Made by a program: the position numbers and the translations under genes. A stretch of DNA of 64,000 bases from Porticoccus sp905181945. GTDB lineage: Bacteria; Pseudomonadota; Gammaproteobacteria; Pseudomonadales; Porticoccaceae. The stretch is taken from contig NZ_CP159825.1 in assembly GCF_047729555.1 (NCBI RefSeq), positions 186,001 through 250,000 on the forward strand. Direction: 5' to 3'. Position 1 is the first letter of the stretch. Each line of letters starts with the position of its first letter. The notes beneath the pieces were generated by a model. It had not been told where the DNA came from and ran no database searches. It saw nothing but the letters and a program-made list of their open reading frames with translations. This document shows positions 52,657 through 62,613 of the stretch, in pieces.

Positions 52657-53262
52657 GTGGCAGGCAAGAAAAATAAAAAATCTGGCGAGGTTGTTGATGA
52701 TGCTATCGATGGCGTGACGGACGAATCTAAAGTAGTTTCTTCAGAGCAGCCAGAGTCAATAGATCCTATTGTTGATGAAGAGTCGGATTTATCGCTACAG
52801 CTTGCCAAGCTTGAAGCAGATCTGCTGGAAGCCAAAGATGAATCTTTGCGGAATCAGGCGGAGATGCAAAATATTCTGCGTCGTTCAGAACGCGATGTTC
52901 AAAATGCTCACAAATACGCATTAGATAAATTTGTAGCTGAACTGTTGCCCGTTGTCGATAACCTCGAGCGGGCACTTCAAAGTATTGATCAGAATAAAGA
53001 AGATCTTAAGTCTTTGGCTGAAGGCGTAGTGCTTACACTAAAAAGCTTTCAGGACGTTTTGGCACGATACAAGGTGTTGCCGATAGACCCTAAGGGCGAA
53101 GTGTTTGACCCTGAGCTTCATCAGGCTATGAGTATACTTGAAATGCCTGGATCAATCCCTAATACGGTTGTAGATGTATTTCAAAAAGGGTACACCCTGA
53201 ATGATCGCTTGGTTCGTCCTGCTATGGTTGTAGTAGCAGGGGCTGAAAAAAATAATATTTAA
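52657..53262 (+). CDS. grpE: Nucleotide exchange factor GrpE
   Basis: Releases ADP from DnaK; 201 residues. An acidic N-terminal tail is followed by a long coiled coil (AEMQNILRRSERDVQNAHKYAL) and the beta-wing domain (FDPELHQAM, VVDVFQKGYTLNDRLVRPAMV). The GTG at 52657 has GGAGG seven bases upstream and is preferred to the TTG at 52651, which is only one base from it. Confidence 0.95.
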   Translation: MAGKKNKKSGEVVDDAIDGVTDESKVVSSEQPESIDPIVDEESDLSLQLAKLEADLLEAKDESLRNQAEMQNILRRSERDVQNAHKYALDKFVAELLPVVDNLERALQSIDQNKEDLKSLAEGVVLTLKSFQDVLARYKVLPIDPKGEVFDPELHQAMSILEMPGSIPNTVVDVFQKGYTLNDRLVRPAMVVVAGAEKNNI

Positions 53263-53283
53263 CAAAGAAATAATAAGGCAAAG

Positions 53284-53310
53284 GTTGAAATTTTCGACAA
53301 TGGGCCAATA
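53284..53310 (+). promoter_or_regulatory. Possible second heat-shock promoter before dnaK
   Basis: GTTGAAA (53284-53290) and GGCCAATA (53303-53310) resemble sigma-32 elements with an imperfect -35 and -10, between grpE and dnaK. It would let dnaK be made above the level of grpE. Confidence 0.4.
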
Positions 53311-53367
53311 TTATTAATTAGAAATGATTTTTGAATTTGAAGTTATGTTAATCCCGGAGAAAAAACC

Positions 53368-55311
53368 ATGGGTAAGATTATAGGAATTGACTTAGGTACT
53401 ACCAACTCTTGTGTTGCTGTACTTGAAGGCAATAAACCAAAAGTAATAGAGAACGCTGAAGGTCTTCGCACCACGCCATCTATTGTTGCGTTTGTTGATG
53501 GTGGTGAGATTTTAGTTGGACAGTCTGCAAAACGTCAGGCAGTAACCAATCCAGCTAATACGTTGTTCGCAGTAAAGCGTTTGATTGGCCGTCGCTTTGA
53601 AGATGATGTAGTTCAAAAAGATATTAAGATGGTGCCTTACAAAATTGTTAAGGCAGACAATGGTGATGCTTGGGTCGAAGTAAATGGTGAGAAACGAGCT
53701 GCCCCACAGATTTCTGCTGAAATTCTTAAAAAAATGAAAAAAACTGCAGAAGATTACTTAGGGGAGTCTATTGCCGAAGCAGTGATAACTGTGCCGGCAT
53801 ATTTCAATGACTCTCAACGACAAGCAACAAAAGATGCCGGAAAAATTGCTGGACTTGATGTTAAAAGAATTATTAATGAGCCCACTGCTGCTGCATTGGC
53901 TTATGGGATGGACAAGACCCCAGGTGATCGTGTAATCGCTGTTTATGATTTAGGTGGTGGTACGTTTGATATTTCTATTATTGAAATTGCTGACGTAGAT
54001 GGCGAACATCAATTTGAAGTCCTTTCAACGAATGGAGATACTTTTCTAGGCGGCGAAGACTTTGATATGCGTTTGATTGAGTACTTAGCCGAGCAGTTCA
54101 AGAAGGAAAATAATTTTGACTTGCTTAAGGATCCTATGGCTATTCAGCGTCTTAAAGAAGCTGCAGAAAAAGCTAAAATAGAACTTTCTTCTAGCCAGCA
54201 AACAGAAGTCAATCTGCCATATATAACTGCTGATGCTACTGGGCCAAAACATCTAGTAGTCAAGCTAACTCGATCAAAGCTTGAGTCTTTGGTTGATAAG
54301 CTGGTGGAGCGCACTATGGCGCCTTTGAAGATGGCTCTGAAAGATGCAGGGAAATCTATTTCGGATATCGATGATGTGATTCTCGTTGGCGGTCAAACAC
54401 GTATGCCGATGGTACAAGAAAAGGTTAGTACTTTTTTCGGTAAAGAGCCTCGTAAAGATGTAAATCCAGATGAAGCGGTCGCTATGGGGGCGGCTATTCA
54501 GGGTGCAGTGCTTGCTGGTGATGTGAAAGATGTATTGCTGCTGGATGTTACTCCGCTTACTTTAGGTATAGAGACAATGGGTGGTGTAGCTACTCCACTA
54601 ATTGAGAAGAATACAACGATCCCTTCGCGAAAATCACAAATTTTTTCTACGGCTGAAGACAATCAAACAGCTGTAACTGTGCATGTTGTTCAGGGCGAGA
54701 GAAAGCAAGCGACAGGCAACAAGTCTTTGGGTCGTTTTGACTTGGCTAATATTCCCCCTGCTCAGAGAGGGATGCCACAAATTGAAGTAACTTTTGATAT
54801 TGATGCAAATGGTATTTTGAATGTAAACGCAAAAGATAAGGCTACAGGCAAAGAACAATCTATTGTGATTAAAGCTTCATCTGGCTTGTCTGATGAGGAA
54901 ATTGAAGGAATGGTGAACGATGCAGAAGCGAATGCCGCTGAAGATCAAAAATTTGAAGAGTTAGTGCAAGCGAGAAATGCTGCAGATGGACTCGCTCATG
55001 CGGCCACAAAAACTGTTCAAGAGGCAGGCGATAAAGCTACAGATGAAGAAAAAGAAGCTATTGAGGCTGCTGTAAAAGAAGTTGAAGTTGCTGTTAAAGG
55101 CGACGACAAAGAAGCCATAGATGCTGCTGCCGCAAAACTTTCTGAGGCTTCGAGCGTCCTTGCCCAAAAACTTTACGCTGAGCAGGCTGCTGCTGCAGAA
55201 GCAGAAAGCTCCGAAGAAGAAACAGAGTCTTCTGCTGATACTAATGATGCAGTAGATGCTGAGTTTGAAGAGGTGGATGCTGAGCCTGAAAAAGAAGATG
55301 ATAAAAAGTAA
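53368..55311 (+). CDS. dnaK: Chaperone DnaK (Hsp70)
   Basis: ATP-driven chaperone of 647 residues. Nucleotide-binding signatures IDLGTTNSCVAV, YDLGGGTFDISI and ILVGGQTRMPMVQEKV; substrate-binding domain from about 390; Ala/Glu-rich C-terminus ending EKEDDKK. Between grpE and dnaJ, the standard order. Confidence 0.98.
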   Translation: MGKIIGIDLGTTNSCVAVLEGNKPKVIENAEGLRTTPSIVAFVDGGEILVGQSAKRQAVTNPANTLFAVKRLIGRRFEDDVVQKDIKMVPYKIVKADNGDAWVEVNGEKRAAPQISAEILKKMKKTAEDYLGESIAEAVITVPAYFNDSQRQATKDAGKIAGLDVKRIINEPTAAALAYGMDKTPGDRVIAVYDLGGGTFDISIIEIADVDGEHQFEVLSTNGDTFLGGEDFDMRLIEYLAEQFKKENNFDLLKDPMAIQRLKEAAEKAKIELSSSQQTEVNLPYITADATGPKHLVVKLTRSKLESLVDKLVERTMAPLKMALKDAGKSISDIDDVILVGGQTRMPMVQEKVSTFFGKEPRKDVNPDEAVAMGAAIQGAVLAGDVKDVLLLDVTPLTLGIETMGGVATPLIEKNTTIPSRKSQIFSTAEDNQTAVTVHVVQGERKQATGNKSLGRFDLANIPPAQRGMPQIEVTFDIDANGILNVNAKDKATGKEQSIVIKASSGLSDEEIEGMVNDAEANAAEDQKFEELVQARNAADGLAHAATKTVQEAGDKATDEEKEAIEAAVKEVEVAVKGDDKEAIDAAAAKLSEASSVLAQKLYAEQAAAAEAESSEEETESSADTNDAVDAEFEEVDAEPEKEDDKK

Positions 55312-55357
55312 GTCTTCGGCTAAGCGTATACTTTCATTGTATAGTATTGTCGATTGC

Positions 55358-55380
55358 AAGCGCGGGCTAGTCTCGCGCTT
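55358..55380 (+). terminator. Hairpin between dnaK and dnaJ, weak terminator
   Basis: AAGCGCG (55358-55364) pairs with CGCGCTT (55374-55380) around a nine-base loop, followed by only a few T residues. It may reduce read-through from dnaK to dnaJ. Confidence 0.5.
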
Positions 55381-55468
55381 TGCTATGTTTGAATTACAGA
55401 AAAATAGCATCGAGCTGACTTAACCCCTGTCTTTGGCAGAAAAATTTACATACAGAAGTAGATAGCAA

Positions 55469-56584
55469 ATGTCTAAACGTGATTATTATGAAGTCCTTGG
55501 TGTATCAAGAGATACGCCTGAACAAGATATAAAAAAAGCTTATCGCCGAATAGCGATGAAAAATCACCCTGATCGTAATCCGGATAACAAAGATGCGGAT
55601 CATGTGTTCAAGGAGGCCTCCGAGGCTTACGAGGTGCTTTCGAATCCAGAAAAAAAGTCGTCTTATGATCAGTACGGCCATGCTGCTGCCGGTTCCGCTG
55701 GGGGTTATGGTGGTAATGAAAATTTCAGTGATATTTTCGGTGATGTTTTTGGGGATATTTTTGGTGGGTCTCGAGGCCGACAGCGTGCCGGACCAATGCG
55801 CGGGTCAGACCTGCAATATAATTTAGATATGGTGTTAGAAGATGCAATAAAGGGCAAGACAGTAAAAATTAAGATACCTACCCTTTGTGCATGCAAGCAA
55901 TGTAATGGGTCTGGGGGTAAAAAAGGCTCTTCTCCTAGCACCTGCAGTACTTGTGCTGGTCATGGTCAAGTAAGAATGTCACAGGGGTTTATTTCTGTGC
56001 AGCAAGCTTGCCCGAAATGTCACGGTCGTGGAAAGGTTATCAGCGACCCGTGTTTAGGTTGTCGAGGACAAGGACGTGTTGAGGAGAGTAAAACTCTTTC
56101 CGTAAAAGTGCCACCAGGAGTTGATACCGGAGATCGAATCCGTCTTAGCGGGGAAGGTGAAGCTGGCCCAGAAGGAGGCCCATCTGGAGATCTATATGTA
56201 CAGATGAATGTTAGAAAACATAATCTTTTTCAAAGGGATGGACGAGATTTATACTGCGAATTGCCGATAAGTGTTATTGACGCTATTTTGGGGCATGAGA
56301 TAGAGGTCCCCACATTGGGAGGGCCTGTTAAATTAAAAGTTCCTCAGGAAACTCAAACTAGCACTACATTTAGACTCAAGGGCAAAGGCGTCACAACCGT
56401 TCGAAGTTCTGGGGTCGGAGACTTATTTTGCACAGTAATACTAGAAACCCCAGTTAATCTTGATAGCAAACAGAAAACATTACTCCGTAAGCTGCAGGAA
56501 AGTCTGAATGGGGGACAGCATTCGCCTAAAAAAGCTTCTTGGTTTAAAGGTGTAAAGAAATTCTTTGATGGATTTACTATATAG
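55469..56584 (+). CDS. dnaJ: Chaperone DnaJ (Hsp40)
   Basis: Cochaperone that stimulates DnaK ATPase; 371 residues. J-domain with HPD (residues 33-35), Gly/Phe-rich linker, four CxxCxGxG-like zinc motifs (CKQCNGSG, CSTCAGHG, CPKCHGRG, CLGCRGQG) and the C-terminal peptide-binding domains. Directly after dnaK. Confidence 0.97.
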   Translation: MSKRDYYEVLGVSRDTPEQDIKKAYRRIAMKNHPDRNPDNKDADHVFKEASEAYEVLSNPEKKSSYDQYGHAAAGSAGGYGGNENFSDIFGDVFGDIFGGSRGRQRAGPMRGSDLQYNLDMVLEDAIKGKTVKIKIPTLCACKQCNGSGGKKGSSPSTCSTCAGHGQVRMSQGFISVQQACPKCHGRGKVISDPCLGCRGQGRVEESKTLSVKVPPGVDTGDRIRLSGEGEAGPEGGPSGDLYVQMNVRKHNLFQRDGRDLYCELPISVIDAILGHEIEVPTLGGPVKLKVPQETQTSTTFRLKGKGVTTVRSSGVGDLFCTVILETPVNLDSKQKTLLRKLQESLNGGQHSPKKASWFKGVKKFFDGFTI

Positions 56585-56689
56585 TTATTGATAGGTAATG
56601 TTGATGTGATTGTATTAAAGTGGCCATAATAGAATGCTTAATATAAAATTTTATTGTTCTGAAAATTCTAAAATAAGATTATTGACGTT

Positions 56690-57508
56690 ATGAAAAATAA
56701 CTCTACTAGAATTGCAATAACTGGTGCTGCTGGGAGAATGGGTAGAGCCTTGATTGTGTCTACAACGCTTAACCCTAATACTCTGTTGGCGGCTGCTATC
56801 GTGAAGCCAGGCAGTACACTTGTGGGGTCGGACGCAGGTGATTTTGCAGGCGCTGGTCATCTAGGCGTTCCATTAGTTGGGAATATCAGAGATGTGATCG
56901 ATAACTTTGACGTGCTAATTGATTTTAGCTCTATCGAGAACACGCTATTAAATGCAAAGCTCTGTGCCGAGAAAGACAGAAGTATTGTGATCGGAACAAC
57001 CGGGTTTACGGATAGTCAAAAAACCCAATTACTCTCTTTTTCAGAAAGAATACCGCTATGTATGGCCTCTAATTTTAGTACAGGCGTAAATCTGTGCTTT
57101 AAATTAATTGATCTGGCTGCTCGGATCATGGGGGATGAAGTTGATATTGAGATTTGTGAAGCCCATCATCGACATAAAATAGATGCACCATCAGGAACTG
57201 CCTTGAGTATGGGCGAAATTGCTGCACGCGCATTAGGTCTAGATTTGAAAAAAGCTGCAGTGTATGGACGTGAAGGACAAACAGGGGCCAGAGACCGAAA
57301 AACTATTGGATTTTCAACAATAAGGGCGGGTGATATTGTAGGAGATCATACTGTAATTTTTGCTGCTGAAGGCGAGCGGGTTGAAATTACTCACAAGGCC
57401 TCTAGTCGCATGTCGTTTGCTCGAGGAGCTATTAGGGCAGCTGAGTGGATAGCGAACAAAGAAAACGGTATGTACGACATGCAGGATGTGCTCGACCTCA
57501 AACGATAA
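56690..57508 (+). CDS. dapB: 4-hydroxy-tetrahydrodipicolinate reductase
   Basis: Second step of the diaminopimelate-lysine branch, 272 residues. NAD(P)-binding motif ITGAAGRMGRAL, the substrate loop EAHHRHKIDAPSGTAL and FARGAIRAAEW near the C-terminus are typical. After dnaJ with 105 bases between and a strong terminator after it. Confidence 0.96.
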   Translation: MKNNSTRIAITGAAGRMGRALIVSTTLNPNTLLAAAIVKPGSTLVGSDAGDFAGAGHLGVPLVGNIRDVIDNFDVLIDFSSIENTLLNAKLCAEKDRSIVIGTTGFTDSQKTQLLSFSERIPLCMASNFSTGVNLCFKLIDLAARIMGDEVDIEICEAHHRHKIDAPSGTALSMGEIAARALGLDLKKAAVYGREGQTGARDRKTIGFSTIRAGDIVGDHTVIFAAEGERVEITHKASSRMSFARGAIRAAEWIANKENGMYDMQDVLDLKR

Positions 57509-57635
57509 GATGGTTTTTGGGCAAGTATTTTCTGGACAGCCCGCAACCGTTCGCCTACTATAATAATATATTTGTTAGCACTATTTTAACACCCTAAACC
57601 CGTATATTAGGTGAATGTAATCTAGCATTGTAGAG

Positions 57636-57669
57636 GCGAGGTGAAACAAGTTGTTTCACCTCGCTTTTT
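57636..57669 (+). terminator. Strong hairpin terminator between dapB and carA
   Basis: Perfect 13-bp stem GCGAGGTGAAACA with TGTTTCACCTCGC around AGT, followed by five T residues. It is 128 bases after dapB and 108 before carA. It ends dapB transcription, or lies in a carAB leader as an attenuator if the promoter is upstream of it. Confidence 0.85.
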
Positions 57670-57776
57670 GCTACTCGGTGTTTGTTTTTATCCAGTCATG
57701 TGTATGCTGGGAAATGAAGTAAAGCAGGCTTGCTTTTAGTACTGATAATTTACTACTTGTCGTTAAGGAGGTTGCA

Positions 57777-58919
57777 TTGAATACCGATTCTCATCGGTCG
57801 GCTATCTTGGTGCTTCAAGATGGTACTATTTTTAAAGGCAGATCCATTGGTGCTGAAGGCTTGTCTAGTGGAGAAGTGGTCTTCAATACATCGATGACTG
57901 GCTATCAAGAAATTCTTACCGACCCATCCTATGCGCGTCAAATTATTACTTTTACGCACCCTCATATTGGTAACACCGGTACAAATACTGAAGATGAAGA
58001 GTCGTCACGTATTTGGGCGGCTGGTTTAGTAATAAGAGATTTACCTGCGCTAGCTAGTAATTTTCGCTCGGAGCGGAGTCTTGATGTTTATCTGAAAGAA
58101 AAAAATATCTTAGGTATTTCAGATATTGACACTCGAAAATTGACTCGTATTCTTAGGGAAAAAGGGGCTCAAAGTGGCTGTCTTATGGCGGGTGATATTG
58201 ATGAAGGGGTAGCGCTGCAAGTTGCTTGTGATTTTGCTGGTCTGGAAGGGGTAGACCTTGCTAAAGTAGTTACTACAACTACTGTTTTTAAATGGACAGA
58301 AGGGAGCTGGAAGCTTGGTTCTGGCCATCAGCAATCAAAGAATAGCCTTTATAAGATCGTCGCCTACGATTTTGGTGTTAAGCGAAATATTTTGCGGATG
58401 CTTGTTGATCGCGGTGCCGACCTGACTGTAGTTCCTGCTCAAACATCTGCCGCTGAAGTATTAGAAATGAATCCTGATGGTATATTTTTGTCTAATGGAC
58501 CAGGAGATCCGCAGCCATGCACTTATGCTGTGGACTCTATCAGAGAAATACTGAAGACGGACATTCCGATATTTGGTATTTGCCTAGGACACCAACTGTT
58601 GGCCTTAGCTAGTGGTGCGAAAACCATGAAAATGAAATTTGGCCATCATGGAGCCAATCACCCAGTAAAAGATATTGGAGCTGGAAAAGTTGTGATCACC
58701 AGTCAAAATCACGGGTTTTCTGTTGATGAGAGATCACTTCCGTCCACTCTTCGTGTCACACATTACTCACTGTTTGATGGTTCTGTTCAGGGGATACATC
58801 GAACAGATAAGCCAGCTTTTGGCTTCCAGGGGCACCCCGAAGCCAGTCCAGGGCCGCATGAGGCCTCCCTATTATTTGACCACTTTTTTGAATTGATAAG
58901 TTATGCCAAAAAGAACTGA
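57777..58919 (+). CDS. carA: Carbamoyl-phosphate synthase small subunit
   Basis: Glutamine amidotransferase of 380 residues that gives ammonia to CarB. The N-terminal domain (FNTSMTGYQEILTDPSYARQI) precedes the class I triad: Cys in GICLGHQLLA, and His-Glu in GFQGHPEASPGP. The TTG start has GGAGG five bases upstream. It overlaps carB by 17 bases. Confidence 0.97.
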   Translation: MNTDSHRSAILVLQDGTIFKGRSIGAEGLSSGEVVFNTSMTGYQEILTDPSYARQIITFTHPHIGNTGTNTEDEESSRIWAAGLVIRDLPALASNFRSERSLDVYLKEKNILGISDIDTRKLTRILREKGAQSGCLMAGDIDEGVALQVACDFAGLEGVDLAKVVTTTTVFKWTEGSWKLGSGHQQSKNSLYKIVAYDFGVKRNILRMLVDRGADLTVVPAQTSAAEVLEMNPDGIFLSNGPGDPQPCTYAVDSIREILKTDIPIFGICLGHQLLALASGAKTMKMKFGHHGANHPVKDIGAGKVVITSQNHGFSVDERSLPSTLRVTHYSLFDGSVQGIHRTDKPAFGFQGHPEASPGPHEASLLFDHFFELISYAKKN

Positions 58920-61900
58920 TATTAAAAGCGTTTTAATCCTTGGGGCTGGGCCTATTGTTATTGGTCAAGCCTGTGAGTTTGATTATTCTGGCGCGCAAGC
59001 TTGCAAGGCTTTAAGGGACGAAGGTTTTCGTGTCATCTTGGTGAACTCTAATCCTGCCACTATCATGACAGACCCTTCTATGGCTGATGCCACTTATATC
59101 GAACCGGTAGAGTGGCGCACTGTTGCAAAAATTATTGAGGAAGAGAAGCCTGATGCGTTGTTGCCAACTATGGGTGGGCAGACAGCGCTGAATTGTGCTT
59201 TAGACCTTCATCGAGAAGGGGTTCTAGATAAATTTGACGTGGAGATGATTGGCGCCGACCAAGATGCAATTAAAAAAGCGGAAGATAGAAGTCTTTTTGC
59301 CGTCGCAATGAAGAAAATTGGCTTGGAGACTGCTAGAGCGCTTATTGTGCACAGCCTAGAGGAAGCGCTCAAAGTTCCAGACTTATTTGGGTACCCTTGT
59401 ATTATACGACCATCATTCACAATGGGAGGATCAGGAGGGGGAATAGCATATAACCGAGAAGAATTTGTTGAGATCTGCCGACGTGGACTTGAGTTATCGC
59501 CAACTAATGAGTTGTTAATTGATGAGTCCTTACTTGGATGGAAAGAATTTGAAATGGAGGTAGTACGAGATACAAATGATAATTGTATTATCGTTTGCTC
59601 CATTGAAAACTTAGATCCAATGGGCATTCATACAGGTGACTCTATTACTGTTGCTCCAGCTCAGACGCTCACAGACAAAGAATATCAAATTATGCGTAAT
59701 GCCTCTATTGCAGTGCTGCGAGAAATTGGTGTCGAAACAGGTGGCTCAAATGTGCAGTTTGCAGTCAACCCAGATGATGGCAGGATGGTGGTTATCGAGA
59801 TGAACCCAAGAGTATCCCGCTCCTCTGCGCTGGCATCAAAAGCCACAGGCTTTCCTATTGCTAAGGTGGCAGCAAAATTGGCAGTTGGCTATACCTTAGA
59901 TGAACTCCAGAATGATATAACCAGAGGTGCTACGCCAGCTTCCTTTGAACCCAGTATTGATTATGTGGTAACAAAGATTCCTCGATTTGCTTTTGAAAAG
60001 TTTAACCAAGCTAATGCTAAACTGACTACGCAAATGAAATCAGTAGGCGAAGTTATGGCTATTGGTCGCACTTTTCAGGAATCTCTACATAAAGCTATTC
60101 GAGGGCTAGAGGTTGGGTCGGCAGGTTTTGAGAAACAGATAGATATTACCACGAAGGATGACTTGGTTGAATTGCGACATCAATTAAGAGTCGCTGGTTC
60201 AGAGCGTATTTGGTATGTTGGCGATGCTTTTCGAGCAGGCATGGATGTCTCCGAGGTGTTCAGACTTACAGCTATTGATCCTTGGTTTCTTTTTCAGATA
60301 GAAGATTTGATTCTAGAAGAAGCATCTCTTGAAGGACTTCGACTGAATGTTATTAATGCAAAGCAACTTTTTCGTCTTAAACGCAAAGGATTTTCCGATA
60401 AACGTTTAGCGGCACTACTAGATGTCAGCGAGAAAGACTTTAGAACTTTTCGGCATACAGCTAATGTGCGTCCAGTATTTAAGCGTGTGGACACATGTGC
60501 AGCTGAATTTTCAACCTCCACAGCCTATATGTATTCAACCTATGAAGAAGAGTGCGAGGCGCAACCATCGGTGCGTGATAAAATTTTAGTACTGGGTGGA
60601 GGCCCTAACCGAATTGGGCAAGGCATAGAATTTGATTATTGTTGTGTGCATGCTGCTTTAGCAATGCGTGAAGATGGCTATGAAACCATCATGGTTAACT
60701 GTAATCCTGAAACAGTATCTACTGATTACGATACATCTGATCGCTTGTACTTTGAGCCAGTTACACTAGAAGACGTATTGGAAATTGTAAATGTGGAGAA
60801 TCCTAAAGGCGTCATTGTCCAATTTGGTGGACAGACTCCATTGAAGCTAGCGCAGGCTTTAGAAGACGAAGGGGTGCCAATTATTGGAACAACACCCGAT
60901 GCTATTGATTTAGCGGAAGATCGAGAGCGGTTTCAGGGAATGATTAATAAGTTAGAATTGCTTCAGCCTTCAAACGCTATTGTTCGTTCTTCTGGGGACG
61001 CTATAAATGCAGCGACAGCGATTGGATACCCACTAGTTGTCCGCCCCTCTTATGTTCTGGGCGGAAGAGCTATGGAGATTGTCTACCAACAAGACGAGCT
61101 GGCTCGCTATATGGATCAGGCCCTTAAAGTGTCAGGAGATGCCCCGATATTACTAGATTACTTTTTGTCTTCTGCTATTGAGGTAGATATAGATGCTGTT
61201 TCTGATGGGAAAGATGTAGTTATTGGGGCAATTATGCAACATATCGAACAGGCGGGAATCCACTCAGGGGACTCCGCTTGCGCCTTGCCACCATACAGTC
61301 TTCCCAGTGATGTTCAGAATGAAATGCGTGAAATTGTAAAAACTATGGCTATTGAGCTTCAAGTTAAAGGCCTAATGAATGTACAGTTAGCATGGCAAGA
61401 CGGTAAAGTTTATGTGATTGAGGTAAATCCTCGTGCTGCTAGAACTGTCCCTTTTGTATCTAAGTGTATAGGTATATCTTTGGCTAAGGTGGCTGCTCGC
61501 TGCATGGCAGGGGTCTCGCTAAAGGATCAGGATTTCATTAAAGAAATAACACCTAATTTTTTTAGCGTCAAAGAGGCTGTGTTGCCATTCAATAAGTTTC
61601 CGGGTGTAGACCCCATTCTTGGCCCAGAAATGAAATCTACAGGTGAGGCAATGGGTGTTGGGCGCACCTTTGCAGAGGCTTATCTTAAAGCAGAACTAGG
61701 TGCTGGAAACCCAATACCTTCTAAAGGAACGGCGTTTTTGAGTGTGCGAGATCCAGATAAAAGTGGCATCGTTGATGTTGCTATTAGTTTGATAAATATA
61801 GGGTTCAAATTAGTAGCTACAGAGGGCACATCTAGAATTTTGTCCGATGCCGGTTGTTCTGTGGAAACTGTCAATAAAGTCCAAGAAGGTCGTCCTCATA

Positions 61901-62124
61901 TTGTTGATATGATTAAAAATGATCAGATTGATCTCATCATCAATACAACTGAGGGTCGTCAAGCAATCGCGGCTTCTGCGCCAATCCGCTCGAGCGCTGA
62001 ACAGCATGGGGTCTACTACACAACCACTTTGGCAGGTGGAGAGGCTGTCTGTATGGCCCTGCAGATTCAAGGTGAAATAAAGGTTAACAAATTGCAGGAT
62101 CTTCATTTAAGGGGTAAAGAATGA
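58903..62124 (+). CDS. carB: Carbamoyl-phosphate synthase large subunit
   Basis: Makes carbamoyl phosphate for arginine and pyrimidines; 1073 residues. Two ATP-grasp halves (GAGPIVIGQACEFDYSGAQACKAL and GGGPNRIGQGIEFDYC) and a C-terminal allosteric domain are complete. Starts within the carA 3' end and overlaps greA by four bases (ATGA), so carA-carB-greA form one unit. Confidence 0.98.
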   Translation: MPKRTDIKSVLILGAGPIVIGQACEFDYSGAQACKALRDEGFRVILVNSNPATIMTDPSMADATYIEPVEWRTVAKIIEEEKPDALLPTMGGQTALNCALDLHREGVLDKFDVEMIGADQDAIKKAEDRSLFAVAMKKIGLETARALIVHSLEEALKVPDLFGYPCIIRPSFTMGGSGGGIAYNREEFVEICRRGLELSPTNELLIDESLLGWKEFEMEVVRDTNDNCIIVCSIENLDPMGIHTGDSITVAPAQTLTDKEYQIMRNASIAVLREIGVETGGSNVQFAVNPDDGRMVVIEMNPRVSRSSALASKATGFPIAKVAAKLAVGYTLDELQNDITRGATPASFEPSIDYVVTKIPRFAFEKFNQANAKLTTQMKSVGEVMAIGRTFQESLHKAIRGLEVGSAGFEKQIDITTKDDLVELRHQLRVAGSERIWYVGDAFRAGMDVSEVFRLTAIDPWFLFQIEDLILEEASLEGLRLNVINAKQLFRLKRKGFSDKRLAALLDVSEKDFRTFRHTANVRPVFKRVDTCAAEFSTSTAYMYSTYEEECEAQPSVRDKILVLGGGPNRIGQGIEFDYCCVHAALAMREDGYETIMVNCNPETVSTDYDTSDRLYFEPVTLEDVLEIVNVENPKGVIVQFGGQTPLKLAQALEDEGVPIIGTTPDAIDLAEDRERFQGMINKLELLQPSNAIVRSSGDAINAATAIGYPLVVRPSYVLGGRAMEIVYQQDELARYMDQALKVSGDAPILLDYFLSSAIEVDIDAVSDGKDVVIGAIMQHIEQAGIHSGDSACALPPYSLPSDVQNEMREIVKTMAIELQVKGLMNVQLAWQDGKVYVIEVNPRAARTVPFVSKCIGISLAKVAARCMAGVSLKDQDFIKEITPNFFSVKEAVLPFNKFPGVDPILGPEMKSTGEAMGVGRTFAEAYLKAELGAGNPIPSKGTAFLSVRDPDKSGIVDVAISLINIGFKLVATEGTSRILSDAGCSVETVNKVQEGRPHIVDMIKNDQIDLIINTTEGRQAIAASAPIRSSAEQHGVYYTTTLAGGEAVCMALQIQGEIKVNKLQDLHLRGKE

Positions 62125-62597
62125 GTAAGGTGCCTATGACTTTATCTGGAGCTGAAAACCTCCGTATCGAACTAGAGAGACTAAAGAAGATTGATCGCCC
62201 AAGAATTATTGCAGCAATTGCTGAAGCTCGTGCGCATGGCGACCTTAAGGAAAATGCCGAATACCATGCTGCTCGAGAACAGCAAAGTTTTGCAGAGGGA
62301 CGCATTCAGCAAATTGAAGCTAAATTTAGTAATGCTCAAATTATTGATGTCACTGAAATTCCTTCTGGGGACAAGGTGATCTTTGGCAGCACTGTGTATA
62401 TTGTGAATCTAGAAACAGATGAGCGGACTTACTATCAAATAGTTGGTGATGATGAATCGGATATCAAGAAAAATAAAGTTTCATACCAGTCTCCCATAGC
62501 TCGAGCATTAGTTGCAAAAGAAGTTGGTGATGTGGTTCTAGTCAAGACCCCATCCGGAGATGTGGAATATGAAATTGACGATGTGAGGTATATTTAA
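62121..62597 (+). CDS. greA: Transcription elongation factor GreA
   Basis: Rescues backtracked RNA polymerase by stimulating transcript cleavage; 158 residues. N-terminal coiled coil with tip acidic residues (IAEARAHGDLKENAEYHAA) and the C-terminal FKBP-like domain ending GDVEYEIDDVRYI are typical. Four-base overlap with carB. Confidence 0.97.
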   Translation: MSKVPMTLSGAENLRIELERLKKIDRPRIIAAIAEARAHGDLKENAEYHAAREQQSFAEGRIQQIEAKFSNAQIIDVTEIPSGDKVIFGSTVYIVNLETDERTYYQIVGDDESDIKKNKVSYQSPIARALVAKEVGDVVLVKTPSGDVEYEIDDVRYI

Positions 62598-62613
62598 GAA
62601 TTAAATTCTTAAA

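Noticed and set aside
54961..55410. Open frame of 149 codons opposite dnaK
   Set aside because: Caused by the Ala/Glu-rich dnaK tail read backwards; Phe/Ser-rich composition without family resemblance.
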